From assembly GCA_003550325.1 (NCBI GenBank), contig QKWP01000813.1:149582-213581 (forward strand): a DNA stretch of 64,000 bases, in the 5' to 3' direction. Under the pieces are notes generated by a model, which was not told the DNA's origin, did not search any database, and saw only the letters and a program-made list of their open reading frames with translations. Below are positions 22,980 to 35,045 of this stretch, in pieces. The position numbers and the translations under genes were made by a program. The first letter of the stretch is position 1. Every line of letters starts with the position of its first letter. This DNA comes from Gigaspora rosea. Lineage: Eukaryota; Glomeromycota; Glomeromycetes; Diversisporales; Gigasporaceae.

Positions 22980-23400
22980 ATTATTAATTGATATCACTAT
23001 CGATAGTAATCGATTAACCGGATATATATTAATTACTATCACTATCAATAGAAATCGACAGGAGTGTTGATAATTGATATATATCTTACTGGTTAGTAAT
23101 CGATATATATATATATAAAATTTGCTGATGTAAGGGGAAATCGTTTGAAGGAAAGCACGTGAAAACCAATCAAATTCAAGAGCACTCACATAGATTATTC
23201 TATAATTTGGTAAATTATCTGTTAATAAATGGGTGACCTGTTTGTCAATAGATGACCTGTTTATTAACGGGTGTCCCATATATCATTTTTAACCTGGTTT
23301 GTCAAAAACATGACCTGGTTGGTAAATTTTTTGGGTCGGGTAATCGGGTATATGGTTTTTCAGGTTAGGGGTTGGAACCCTAATCACAGTAATGGTAACT
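22980..23400. repeat. ATCGATA block and GGTGACCTG-type repeat
   Basis: 22980-23110 is an ATCGAT-rich block. 23220-23380 holds repeated TGACCTG(T/G)TT words and a GGGTTGGAACCCTAATCAC stretch next to the end of the hAT transposase remnant. That stretch could belong to the terminal region of that element, but a matching right end was not found. Confidence 0.4.
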
Positions 23401-23578
23401 CGTTAAAAAGTATGAATAAGTTATATTTGGCATTAGGAACAATTGCTGGGTAAATAATATTACCAACTAATAAAGAAGCTATTTCCTTATCTTCTTCATA
23501 TTCTATACTTGTTAATTCTTCAGTTTTCTCTGCCAATATTACTATCTATACGTTCAAGAATTGACTAAATTCCCCTAA

Positions 23579-23729
23579 GGGCAGTGTCATTAATTACCTG
23601 ATTATTTTTTATCAGAGGCCTACTCCCCTCCCTCTTCCTTAATATATATATAGTCAGGTTCTTATATATAATTTCAACTTTTTTTTACCCCCTCCCCCCT
23701 AAAAAATCACCTAATTTTTGTTACTCCCC
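23579..23729. mobile_element. Harbinger-like MITE, copy 2 (151 bp), inside a transposase exon
   Basis: Same termini as 19223-19373, flanked by TAA at 23576-23578 and 23730-23732. On the minus strand, removing the element and one TTA joins the frame as TVESDSLGEFSQFLN, so the insertion split a coding exon. Confidence 0.85.
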
Positions 23730-24859
23730 TAAAGAATCTGATTCTACTGTCTCTTCTTTATTAAAGTCTTTAGTTGCGATATTATCTTTATTCTAAATTT
23801 TTTAGACTCAGGTTCATATCTTGCTTCACTTTTGGGTTCAATTTCATTAGAAAGATTGTCCTTTTTACTAGTAGTCTCTTGTTGTATATCAGTTTGAAAA
23901 CTTGGTGAAGGTAATTTAGCAGAATTTGATTTTGTTGATGGCTCTATTAATTTCAGTTCTTAATTTAGATATATCAAAGGCCTTTGGCAACTAAAAAAAA
24001 AAAAAAAAAAAAATTAGCTTTAATTGCAAAAAAATTATTTGGATAAAATGAATTAGAAAAAGAAAAAAAAAATGCATAGCACAAAATTATAACTGCAAGT
24101 CAACTTTTTTGATCTGTTTGCAAATAACCCATACAGCTCCAAAGATGTTTAATAGCAGCTGCATTTACACAAATTCTGTATAATAGTATCCACAAATTTC
24201 TAATATTTCCAAATATTATTAAATTGATTATATATATCATCATCAAAGGGGTAATTCTTTATTGAAAAATTGTTGAACTCATGCAGAATGCATGTAGGAT
24301 TTTCTTCAGTCCAAGCTTTAAAGTAGTAATGAAATATTTGTCTAATATTGTATAATTAATCATTAACCTATTTCTAAAATAGAACATGCAGTATTTTGGG
24401 TGCAACAAACATAATAAAATTAATAAGGGTTGCTTCTAGCTGTTCTACCTTTTTTCTAGTTAAGTTAAATCTTTTTTAGCTAATTGTTGGTTAGTATTAT
24501 TATTCTATAGTTGGACCAAGTATTCAAAGCCATGTATGATATAAATTAACCTTGTGTTATCATATTGTAAAATGTTTAGTATCTTACAGTAAGGATACAG
24601 AATTTTTGCAATTGTTATCAAGTTTGTTCAAAGTCAATAATTTCAAAAATATCACAGTTAATTGTTGGATTTTCACCAACTTGCTGCTGAGTTTGGACAA
24701 GTGGTAGTTAATAATTAAGAGCAAGAATCTAAGGATATAAAAAAAATTTTATATAAAATAAAATGCATATTCAAATACTTTCAATGCTTGCTAACTTCGT
24801 AAAAGAGTATTTGCTACAGTATAATAACTGTTCCATTTGGTTTTTCTTGAAACTGCTAT

Positions 24860-25589
24860 GGGGGCATCCATAAATAACATTATGTTTAAGGGGGGGTCCC
24901 CCAAAATATAATGATTTTTCACTATGTAGGGGGGTCCCCCAGGACCCCGAGCTATACATAGATAGGTCACTATTTGCTTTTGCTTATTTTTGACTATTTT
25001 TTGGAGATCTTTTCTATATTTAGTAATATTAATACTTATTTTTGACCATTTTTCTGTAGATATTTTCTATTTTTAGTAATATATTAAGATTTTTTAAAAT
25101 AGTTAGCCGTTCATAGATTGCTCGGGGTCCTGGTCCCCTCCAACATAACGCAATTTTTTTATTAAAATTTGTCTAAAACTTGATTCAGTAGTCCAAATTG
25201 GATGATTTTGGTACCATTCGAATAGTCTCGATGAGAGGATTCGAATGGTACCAATTTCATTTGATTTGGAGCACTGGATCGCGTTTTATTAACGAAATAC
25301 TATTGGTTAAAATGTTTTCTTATAAAATTACTATAAAATTAATAGTATTTCGTTAATAAAACGTGATCCAGTAATCCAAATAAAATGATTTTGGTACCAT
25401 TAGATTCGTCTCATAGAGACGAATCGAATGGTACCAAAATCATCCAGATTGGACTACTAAATCATAATATATTCAAGTTTTTGTAAAATTTTATATATAA
25501 ACATATGGATTTTGGAAAATTTTTTTATATAGTAGGGGGGGGTCCAGCGCTACTATGAGGGGGTACATAACGTTATTTATGGATTCCCC
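24860..25589. mobile_element. 730-bp inverted-repeat element with GGGG termini
   Basis: Ends GGGGGCATCCATAAATAAC and the inverted CGTTATTTATGGATTCCCC, flanked by TAT at 24857-24859 and 25590-25592. Removing the element plus one TAT restores the host frame KYYSIAVSRKTKWNSYY, which confirms the 3-bp duplication. It contains a palindrome of about 290 bp (25172-25465) with GGTACCATTCGAA arms. Superfamily uncertain; no transposase. Confidence 0.85.
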
Positions 25590-26922
25590 TATACTATAAT
25601 ATTTCTTGTAAGTTAACTTTTGTTGGTCATGCAACTTCACAATAAAATATTTATTATTCATGTTTCTAAAAAATATGACTAGTCAAATTGCTTGATCTAT
25701 AGTTGTTTTTCATTCGGTCGATTCTTTAAAAATTTCTCTACTGCTTAAGTTAAGCTGATGAGCGAAACACAGTAAAAATACAATATTCCTTTTGGTAAGT
25801 TTTAGTCCTCATCTAATATTTTTTTTAAAAAAAAAAATTTAAAGCATTCTAAAAATCTATATAACTAAATTTATTATTATATATTATAGTAAAGTTAGTG
25901 TTAATAATAACTTCACGATATAGTAAATTTTTAAGACTCTCAATATAGAAAATTTCACAATCTGATTACTTCATTATAATGAGAGCGACTTATACTATTA
26001 AAAAAAAATAATAAGTTAATGAATTATTAAATATTTATTTTAGGGTTCTTCTAGTATCTCTAGCTAGAGATATATAACTATATATTTCTGGCTTATTAGC
26101 CAATTAAAACAAGCCAAGCTCACATGACCATTTTTTCAAACCACTGACTGGCCAGAGAGGTTTGTGCAACCTGGACTCTGACCTCTACATCTGGATTAAA
26201 TTCTACTGTATAAAAATACAGGGGTCGCCTAAAGCTATGTATCCACGTAATATTTTCATATAAATCAACTAAACAGAGCCACGAAATTTTGTTTATATGG
26301 ATTAGCTTGAAGAAGTCAAAAAACAAAAAAAATCGCAAGAACATGAAAATGGTATTCTAAATCTATCTTGGGCCATTAATAAAAAATGTTGGAAAGGTAA
26401 TTTTACCTAAGTTGGTTCTTATTCTAACCCCAACCCCAACCCTAACCCCAACCCTAATGCTAAACAGTCTCTAATATGAATTAACCACTATTTATACTAT
26501 TTTTTTTAATGTTTTTATTTACACATTACATAGAATAAAAAAAAAAAAAAAGCCCAATTACGAACATTCATCACGGCGAATTATAAAATATCACAAAATT
26601 TTAAAATTTGACTACTAATATGTAAATATAAATTTTGACTAAAATAATCAGCATTTCCTGAGTTATGATGAGTCATATTAATAAACTTCTATGTCTGATG
26701 AGACACGTCGAAAGTGGGGAAGATAGATTATACACATTATCAATCTAGATCAGAGGTTAAAAAAAATGAAACGATTAATACATTAATTTGTTAGCTAAAA
26801 TTTAAATTTGGGATCAAATGCTTGAATTTGGTGTTCGAATTTTAGCTTAACTTCATAAATTCACCATGATGAAACGTTATCATCAATTACCAAGTCATTA
26901 CATTATAATTGCGACATAAGTT

Positions 26923-27046
26923 ATAGTTATTGTATGGGTTGTAGAAAATAACTAAATTTGCACAGGTTAACCTGGGTTATATGGCCGAAGGCCATGTGAC
27001 ACGGGTTAATCCACGCAAATTTAGTTATTTATACAATCCCATATAA
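26923..27046. repeat. Palindrome centred on GGCCGAAGGCC
   Basis: Arms with ATAACTAAATTTGC and GCAAATTTAGTTAT, and GTATGGG/CCCATA further out; the apex is GGCCGAAGGCC near 26983-26993. Confidence 0.8.
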
Positions 27047-27049
27047 TAA

Positions 27050-27995
27050 CTATATTATTGTATGGGTCTGACGTAATAACCTGTGTGTCACCTTCACCTC
27101 AATAAAAAGCTAATTTTAATATTACTATCATGAAATATTAAATACATGCATTATATAACAGCATAAATAAAAAAAATCTATCTATAATTCAAATTATAAA
27201 TTCTTTCGTGCAAAATATCAAACAATTAAATCAAAGTTAGGCATAAACCTAATAAAGTAAAAAATCAGAAGATTTTTTTTAAAAAAAGACTAAATCTAAT
27301 CTAAAGCAAAAACATAACTACGCATAGAAATTTTAAAAAAAAGCGAAAATTCAATAACATAACCTCGTTCGGTAAAAATTATATAAAGAAAGTAAAACAA
27401 AATAACATATGACTCAGTATAATTAGAATTTAAAGAAAGCAAAAACTTAACAGTTAATAACGTGCAATCCGCCCAAAAAAGAATTTTAATAAAATACGAA
27501 TCTGTTTAATAAAGAATTTAAAGAAAGCAAAGATTAAAGGCAAAGATCTAATAATGTATGACTTATAAAATAAAATTTAAAAAACAAAACCAATAAATAA
27601 AGAATTTTAAAGAATAAAAGTGAAGATCTAATAATGTATGACTTATTCAATAAAAATTTAACAAAAATCCAAATAATGCAATTCTAATTAATAATAATTT
27701 AAAGAAATGAAGTTCTAATAATCTATCCAAGACAATTTTAAAAAAGTGAAAACAGAATAATGCTAACATCATCCAATAAAAATTTAAAAAAACCTAATGA
27801 TGCGAATGTCCCAATATTTTTAAAATATGAAAACAACTTAATAATAATAAAAATAAATAATTAAATTGGTAACTTACACTTTCATATTTTTATCAAATAT
27901 GAAAGTGTTCCGATTTAGTTATTTTTTAAACATGTGCCAATAAATGAGTGAAAAAAGCACAGGTTGTTACATAAGACCCGTACAATAATGACATG
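27050..27995. mobile_element. Nested inverted-repeat element inside the 2.9-kb hAT-like element
   Basis: Ends ATTGTATGGGTCTGACGTAA and, inverted, TTACATAAGACCCGTACAAT, each continuing to an ACCTGTG word. The interior is A-rich and non-coding. No clear target duplication. Confidence 0.6.
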
Positions 27996-29226
27996 TTTTC
28001 GCCTTTATGTACCAGAAAAACAATAGCCTGACAAATAGTAAAATTTCGAAATTCAACTACAATCTTTTAACTCCAACTCTATTATATGTTACTGTTGCTT
28101 CTCGTTAAAAGTAGAGAAAAAAAAAACAAAAAAAAAAGTACATACTCGAAGTACCCTGAAAAATTCCAACATCTGATGCTAATTTTCTAAAAACAACAAA
28201 AATAAGCGTTAGTTTCAGCAAACAAACAAAGAAAAAATAAACAACCCCCAAACTAAAAAAGAAAAACCTACACGTCTAATGCCAAGTCCAATTCTGATTC
28301 TCGGACCCAACGAAAAAAGACATGAAAAAAATGAAAAAAAGGATTAGTAAAGAAAAAAACACTTGGCAAGCGCCGAAATAATGCAAAGAAAATATACAAG
28401 ACCATTCTATAAGCTACACGCAGAACCATACAAAAGATGAAAGACTAGACATAATACTATACCCAAACCATACAAGACCTTCTATAAAAACACTTGCAAA
28501 ACCACTTCACAAAAACGCTAGAAGATTCTTTGCAAAACGTTAGAGAAACACAAGGACTCAAACTCAGGAGAAAAATCCAATACCAATGATGACACCAACT
28601 TCGACACCTACTGCAACACCAGTGAAACACCAATAACTGCGACATCTACAATGACAACACCACCAACTGTGGCACCAATGATGACATGACGACAAAAGGT
28701 GAAAGCTAAACAAAAAAAATCAGTGAGCGAAGAAAGCAAAAAACACAAAAAAAACAAATCTAAAAAAAAAGATCAAATTTTATCTATCCGGATCTGGTAA
28801 TACAGAATATCTTGCATCGGCAATCAGATCGGCAATAGATCAATACATTAACCTCAGTCACATGCTTTTCTCGTTCTTTGATTGCCCAAGATGCCAGAGA
28901 TATATATGTTATATATCTCTAGCTAGAGATGCATAGAATTTTCCTTTATTTTAAAATATATAGTACATGTTACCTGGTTATATTGACAATCTTTAAAAAC
29001 AAAAAAATTGTCTTATCATCAGATATCAGTTTAACCAAGGCTCAAAAATTTAAAAACGCTATTATAACCAAATGTCGTTTATGAAACTCAACTCGTTATC
29101 TTTGTATAAGCTTTTGAACCAAAGCGACATATATAAAATTAAGAGAATTACTATTTATACATACCATTATAATTTGCTATTTTTACTATGGCTACTAACT
29201 ATTATAAAAATCCGCTTACCCTAATC

Positions 29227-29477
29227 CAGTGTTGTCACTTGGATGTGTTCATACTATGTTTTTTGTCCAATGTCCAAGATTGTCCAAAATCATCCAAGCC
29301 TATGTCCCATGTTTAACTAATCGATAAAGTAATTTAAAAATATATATAATTATATATTTTTTTATGTGCTGGACTCTTGGTGAAAAAATTAAAATAGATT
29401 ATCTTAATAAAATTTTAAGTAATTTTAATTTGAAAAAATGTCCAAAATGTCCAAAAAATGTCCAAGTGACAACACTG
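29227..29477. mobile_element. hAT MITE, 251 bp
   Basis: Terminal inverted repeats CAGTGTTGTCACTTGGA, flanked by a perfect 8-bp duplication CCCTAATC (29219-29226, 29478-29485). The right part has repeated TGTCCAAA words. It lies in the hAT pseudogene intron. Confidence 0.9.
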
Positions 29478-29559
29478 CCCTAATCCCAACTAATTCTGGT
29501 TATGATCTATATTTTATTTTAAAAATAGCAAATTATAGTGAAAATAGAGGATCGTATAA

Positions 29560-29698
29560 GGGCGCTGACAGATATTACATAATATTTTTAGGGGGGGAGG
29601 GGGGTAGCTAGGTATAATATACTATATATATACTTCATATATGATGTGGGGGGTAACCCCCTTAATAAAAAAATATTACGTAATATATGTCAGCGCCC
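29560..29698. mobile_element. Harbinger-like MITE, 139 bp
   Basis: Ends GGGCGCTGACAGATATTAC and the inverted GTAATATATGTCAGCGCCC, flanked by TAA at 29557-29559 and 29699-29701. Subterminal G-runs and C-runs face each other. Confidence 0.85.
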
Positions 29699-30147
29699 TA
29701 ATTGAATAACTGGTATATTTATTTGGCCAAAATAATTATTGCTAGTAGCATTTAGCTAATATATACCATAATTAAAAAAACTAGCATATATCTCACAAAT
29801 CATATGACTTAGCATGAAGCACCAAATTGAGTTTTACAAATAATATTTAATAATAGCTCAAATATTAAAGATGGCATTTATCAGTATGGTATTTGAATTA
29901 TGGCATAAATTACTTCACAATAATGGCGCATCTCTAATCTTTAATAAAACATTAATTACTGATTGTCAAATAAAAATTTATTTTGGGTAAAATATGAGAT
30001 CATATGATACAATTTACATTATTTTGCTTAGGGCGTGCTATTTATTATATAATATTTTTTACTTAGTAGCTACCTTTACCCATGTATAGTGTAATCATTT
30101 TATCTAATTCTAATTGATTAATATAATATATAAACATGATCACTACC

Positions 30148-30329
30148 AGGACCCTGGAGAACTCTGATATAACTCAGAGGTTACTAAAAAAGAAAATTTT
30201 GCATAGAAATTCATCAAACGTTGCATTTTTATACAGTAAATTTTTTAAATTTTGGCCTATTTTATATGCCTATTTGGCTGATATTATACAAACTCAGATC
30301 TGAGTTGTATTAGAGTTCTTCAAGGTTCT
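30148..30329. mobile_element. hAT MITE, 182 bp (AGGACCCTG family)
   Basis: Ends AGGACCCTGGAGAACTC and, inverted, GAGTTCTTCAAGGTTCT, with the 8-bp duplication TCACTAC(C/T) on each side. It is related to the elements at 31338-31515 and 33153-33446. Confidence 0.8.
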
Positions 30330-31337
30330 TCACTACTTCTGACCATGTATCCATGATAAAAATTACATAATAAATGGCATGCCCTTATTAGTTTGAAAAA
30401 TTGAATCTTTTAAAATTTTTAATAAATTTAAAATTTCTAAATAAAGTCCAATTTTACAAATCTACTAATATATATATGTCATTGTAATTCAATTTAAAAA
30501 AAAATTTTAAAATATTACATACCTTGCAGCTACATATGGGCCTGTGCTATCAGTAACAACAGCAAAAATTTTTTTACTTCCATGCTTTGTAACTTATGAA
30601 TTATTTCTTTTGTTTTTTCCATTACTTCAATATGGGTTTCTCTTTCCAAACTAACATCGGTTGCGTTCCAAGCATGCGTTTTTCATTTGAAGTAATAATT
30701 ATTATGCCTAACAATTGCTCAGCTTTTATGTTTGTCCAACTATCAAACGTTAATATAACACCAATTTTATTTTGGTACAGTTCTTCGTACATCATTTTAT
30801 TTTTTTCAGATATAGCTACCTTTAAAATTCATCCACTAAGAACTCAATGGTCCGGAAGTTTAAGAAGAGGATTCAAAAATTGAAACAGTTCTTTTGTCTT
30901 TGGATTGTTAATCCAATAAAAAGAAATTTTACAAGATATCGTTAACCTCAATAAAAGAATCTCAAACTTTTCTTCATCTTGCTATGACAATGATCGAACC
31001 ATGTAGTTATCAAGAGGACTATAAGAAAAAGAACATACAATAATTTTTTGTACTGAAGAAGACTTTGAGAAATTAGATACGATATTATAAGGGGAAGCTA
31101 AAAAAAAACAAAAAAAACTATTTAGTTTTATAAATAATAAATAAATAAAATAATCCTTTTTTACCAGGTCATTTTTTGTTTGAAATTCCTTTACAATTTA
31201 GATAGAGCGAAAATTTTTTCTTTTTCTTCTAGTAATATTTTGTCTACAAAATGTACGCATTTTTTTAAATACTAGATAATTCTATCCGTTTTGTTAGGAA
31301 AGCATTTTTTGCCTTCATTCTTACCCAATACTTCAAC

Positions 31338-31515
31338 AGGACCCTGAATATACATAAATAGGTCAGGTTAATTATAGGTTACTAAAAAAGAAAAGATCTG
31401 TAGAAAAAACTTCAAAAATAAGCAAAAAATTACTATAAATAGAAAAGATCTGCATAAAAAACCTCGAAAATAAGCAAACACATACCTAACCTATTTATGT
31501 ATATTTCAGGGTCCT
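31338..31515. mobile_element. hAT MITE, 178 bp, inside the BED zinc-finger exon
   Basis: Ends AGGACCCTGAATATACATAA and the inverted counterpart, flanked by ACTTCAAC (31330-31337) and ACTTTAAC (31516-31523). Removing it with one duplication restores the frame ACVEVLGKNEGKKCFPNK of the finger. Confidence 0.9.
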
Positions 31516-32437
31516 ACTTTAACGCATGCTTTGCAATAGACTTTAATGTTACTTTTATTAAATTTTTCTGCAGATTTAATAATATGTTTCTCCAATAATT
31601 GTGATAATAGCAAGTTGATTGAAAATTAGTGTACATTGTTAAAATAAATATCAAATACTTATATTTGTTTCTTCAAGTAAAACTTATATTTATAATACAA
31701 TATTCGGGCTTATCTATTTAATAAATATAAGTTAACTTACTTATATTAAAAAAAAACACAATCAGTAATATAAGAGAACAATACTAAATAGACAAAGAAA
31801 ATGCTAAAGTTATTATTCTTCTTTGAGTTGTCATTCTTTATTTATTTATTTTAGTTAAAATTTCAGATATCTATATTTAAAATATTATATATTTCTATTT
31901 ATAATTTTTTTCTACCTAACCATAACATGAACAACTTTCGTTAGCAAATTTTATATATAGATATTAATCAATATATAATACTTAAGTAGTAAATCGCAGA
32001 TAAAGAGTCAAAAATAATGATCATTTTATAATAAATTACAGTGGGCATTTAATATAAATTTCTATAGTGTGCAAATAGAGCTTTTCTATATATAAAAGTA
32101 TTTTTTTTACTAAGCAAACCTTTTATAATTTCTAATTAAACTTTGTAGAACCAACTTTTCTAATTCTAATGATAGTTAAATCATTCAAATTGCATTAGTA
32201 TATGACAAGATATGAGTATTTATTGATTGTTAACTATAGGGGTTTTTTATTATGATCAGAAATGTACAGCATTCCACTTTCATATAAGGCAATTAGTAAA
32301 TCTCTAACAATTTTTACTATGAAATTTTGACTCTTTAACTGCGAATTACCACTTAATCGTTTTATATCAATTAATTGGATAAAAATTGATATATATCTAT
32401 AATTGATATATATCATTTTCTATATTAAATTGTTATA

Positions 32438-32756
32438 CTGTCAATCCTCCATAAATGCAACTCGTAGGGACAAGCCTACAACATGCATTTAGGGAGGTTT
32501 GATTTAGAGTGAGCCAATTAAATTGCAGCTTTAAAAAATTTGATCAGTAAGTTTGTATAACTTCTACCAAAACTGTATAACCTATCTTAAATACTAAAAT
32601 TTGATTGGCTACGTGCATTTAGGGAAGTTAGTATAATATAAAATATTATTCAAGAGAATGTGCATTTAGCACTAATAACATCTTACGGAATAGAAAAAAG
32701 CATGCATTTAGGGAGGTATTGCATTTATGAAGGTTGCATTTATAGAGGTCCGACTG
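32438..32756. mobile_element. Pogo/Tigger-like MITE, 319 bp
   Basis: The right end in inverted form reads CAGTCGGACCTCTATAAATG; the left end is CTGTCAATCCTCCATAAATG. TA flanks both sides. The interior repeats TGCATTTAGGGAGGT words. Copy A of the surrounding repeat has the empty site, with TTGTTATATAT where copy B has the element between the TA copies. Confidence 0.9.
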
Positions 32757-33152
32757 TATATTTATAAATCGATTATAATCGTAATTATTTGAAATAATAT
32801 ATAATGATTAACAGATCTTTAACAATTACATAGTGTCTTGGCCCGTACGAAAATTTCAACTTAGATCACTAGATAAAAAGAAAAAATAGAGTTCAAAATT
32901 TTTTAAGTCCATTTGATTTGTAAACTACTATACATGTAAACCATAAATATATATCTCATAAATTGTGTAAAAAAACTTAAAAAAATAAAAAAAGCTATTT
33001 TGTACTATTTTTATCTCTCTTTATCTTTTATCCCTCTTCTTTTCTTCTTCTTTTTTTTTTCTTTTTTCTTTCTCTTTTTTTTTTTTCTTTTTAATATTTC
33101 AAATACTTTTAAAATATTTTAGAACTGGAAAATCAAGCTAGATCAGTAGATC

Positions 33153-33446
33153 AGGACCCCGGACACCTCTCATATAGGTCATAACTGGATTTTGCCCAAT
33201 TTTGACCTAATTTGCTGAAAATGACAAAATCTATTTATTTAAATAACTTTTGATCCAGTAATCAGAATTGAATGAACTTTTTTTTGTTAGATGCGCCTCA
33301 CTAGAGCTTCATTTTAAAAAAAAGTTTATTCAAATTGGACCACTGGATGTCAAGATAATTGCCAAAAACTGATTTTTGCTTTTCAAATTTGGGGTTTTTG
33401 CTGAAATGCGTAATGTATGACCTCTGTACTACATGTTCGGGGTCTT
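33153..33446. mobile_element. hAT-like MITE, 294 bp
   Basis: Ends AGGACCCCGGACA and the inverted TGTTCGGGGTCTT, with a perfect 8-bp duplication AGTAGATC (33145-33152, 33447-33454). The interior includes a TTCAAATTGGACCACTGGAT module shared with other palindromic elements. Confidence 0.85.
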
Positions 33447-35045
33447 AGTAGATCTGTAACCTGACTAATATTTTCGAAATGTTTCGAAAATTTTTGATAA
33501 TTGTACTACAAGATCAGATTAGATTTTTGTTTATTTTTTTTTTGTTTATAATTTAGATTTTATATTGTTTTTTCGTTTTCCTTTGGTTTTTTTTGGTTAC
33601 GTTTTATTTTTTTTAGTTTTGTTTTGTTTTTTTATTTTTTTTTTATTTTTTAATTTTTTTTATTTTATTTCTACACTTTACCACTGGCACTTTGCAAGAA
33701 ATCCAATAACTTTTTGGCACTTTGCACAAGCTAACTTAGCTTTTCAAGACTTTGCAAGAACATACAACTAATTTCTTTAGCAATTTTTAAATTTCAAGAA
33801 TGCAAGTTTTTGCAAGTTTTTGCAAGGTTTTGCTTTATTTATTTTTTTGTTTCATATTTTTTGTTTTTGTTTTTTGTTTATATTTATTAATTTATTTTAT
33901 TCTGACACTTTGTAAAAACCTTTGATGATTTTTAAATTGCAAGATTACGAACTTTTACTTCAAGAAAATAGAGATTTGAAGTTTCGTTTATTTTTTTATT
34001 TAGTTTGCTTTTATTTTTGTTTTTGTTTGTTTTTTTTTACTTATTTTTTTATTTTATTTATTCTTTACTTCTTTCAGAACTTTGCAAGAAAATGACTTGA
34101 CTTTTCTGGTACTTTACAAGAACACCAATTCTAAAATTTTTGGCACTTTGCAAGAAGTCATGAATATGAGTGAATATAATCAAATATAAGTTTGTTTTTT
34201 TGTTTTTGTTTTTTTTTGTTATTTTTTTTGGGTTTGTTTTTTGTTTGTTTTTTTTACTTATTTTTTTAATTGAATTTTATTTTATTTATTCCTTACTTTT
34301 TTTAGAACTTTGCAAGAAAACAAACTGACTTTTTTGGCACTTTACAAAAATACCTATTCTAACTTTTCTGGCACTTTGCAAGAAATAGCAAATATGAGGA
34401 ATATAAGCGAATATAAGCGAATATAAGTGAATATGAGTGAATATAAGAGAGCTTCCAAAAATGAGCTGATTTTTGCTTACTATAAGCCTACCTTACCCAC
34501 CCATACCTGATACCACAATTAGCCAATCAGATTTTATAATTATTAAAAAATTAAATATAAAATTTAATTGTAAATAGCTTTTGATCTACTGGACCAAATT
34601 TGATAATTCAACTACCAAAATGATCCTCTCAACAAGAGAATTTTAGTGAGCCCAAATTTGTTAAAATCCAATTACAGAATCCTGTGTTCGGAATAGATTT
34701 GTGTTATTAGAAAAGTTCTATAACTTATTAAATAATTATAACCCATTTAAAGTAACACAAATTTATTCTGATCTTAGGATCCTGATTGGATTTTAACAAT
34801 TTTAGGCTTGTTAGAATCCTCTTATTGAGAGGATCATTTTGGTAGTTGAAACATCGAAATTGGCCCAGTAAATCAGAAGTTATTTAACAATTAAAATTAA
34901 TTTTTAATTGTTAATAGCTTCTGATTCACTGGACCAATTTCGATAATTTAACTACGATACCAAAATGATCCTCTCAATGATAGAATTCTAACAAGTCTAA
35001 AATCGTTAAAATCCAATTACAGGATCCTAAGATCCAAATAAATTT

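Larger units (their letters stand above)
26043..28945. mobile_element. 2.9-kb non-autonomous hAT-like element
   Basis: Inverted ends share ATCTCTAGCTAGAGATATAT(A/G), and TTATTTTA occurs immediately outside both ends (26035-26042 and 28946-28953), an 8-bp duplication as in hAT elements. The interior is A-rich with no transposase; 28570-28690 has Thr-codon-like ACC/ACA repeats only. It lies in the large intron of the hAT pseudogene. Confidence 0.7.
23384..31625 (-). pseudogene. hAT transposase gene (BED finger type), split by nested insertions
   Basis: Minus-strand pieces occur in N-to-C order. A BED-type finger: KVYCKACV, then NKTDRII and YLKKCVHFVDK (31170-31612). The start of the RNase H-like core: SPLDNYMVRSLS, FYWINNPKTKELFQFLNPLL, then TFDSWTN and TDSTGPYVAAR with two candidate catalytic Asp (30540-31101). 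A middle part: IVFL.CFAHQLNL, then FFRNMNNKYFIVKLHDQQ (25590-25830). Then TKWNSYYTVANTLL, KILYPYCKILNILQ and the C-terminal dimerisation motif CVNAAAIKHLWSCMGYLQT (24090-24859). A tail ends NAKYNLFILFNELPLL and a stop at 23384. A 4.7 kb intron is filled with four MITEs; exons are broken by three more. Several stops and frameshifts show it is dead. Confidence 0.85.
31945..34460 (+). repeat. Long dispersed repeat, copy B
   Basis: Partner of copy A (21165-22930). The 3' half has many CACTTTGCAAGAA words (for example near 33684, 34079, 34141 and 34372) and GAATATAAG units. Two MITEs are inserted in it. No coding potential beyond T-rich artefacts. Confidence 0.75.

Noticed and set aside
24771-24959. 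62-codon minus-strand ORF
   Set aside because: Chance frame running from the 730-bp element into the transposase remnant.
26425-26460. CCCCAACCCTAACCCC tract as an interstitial telomere or chromosome fusion point
   Set aside because: Only a few irregular units with mixed CCCCAAC/CCCTAAC forms inside a non-autonomous transposon; not a telomere array.
28457-28645. 62-codon Cys/Trp-rich minus-strand ORF as a secreted peptide
   Set aside because: It is the complement of an ACC/ACA-rich repeat inside a transposon, and no cleavable signal peptide is apparent.
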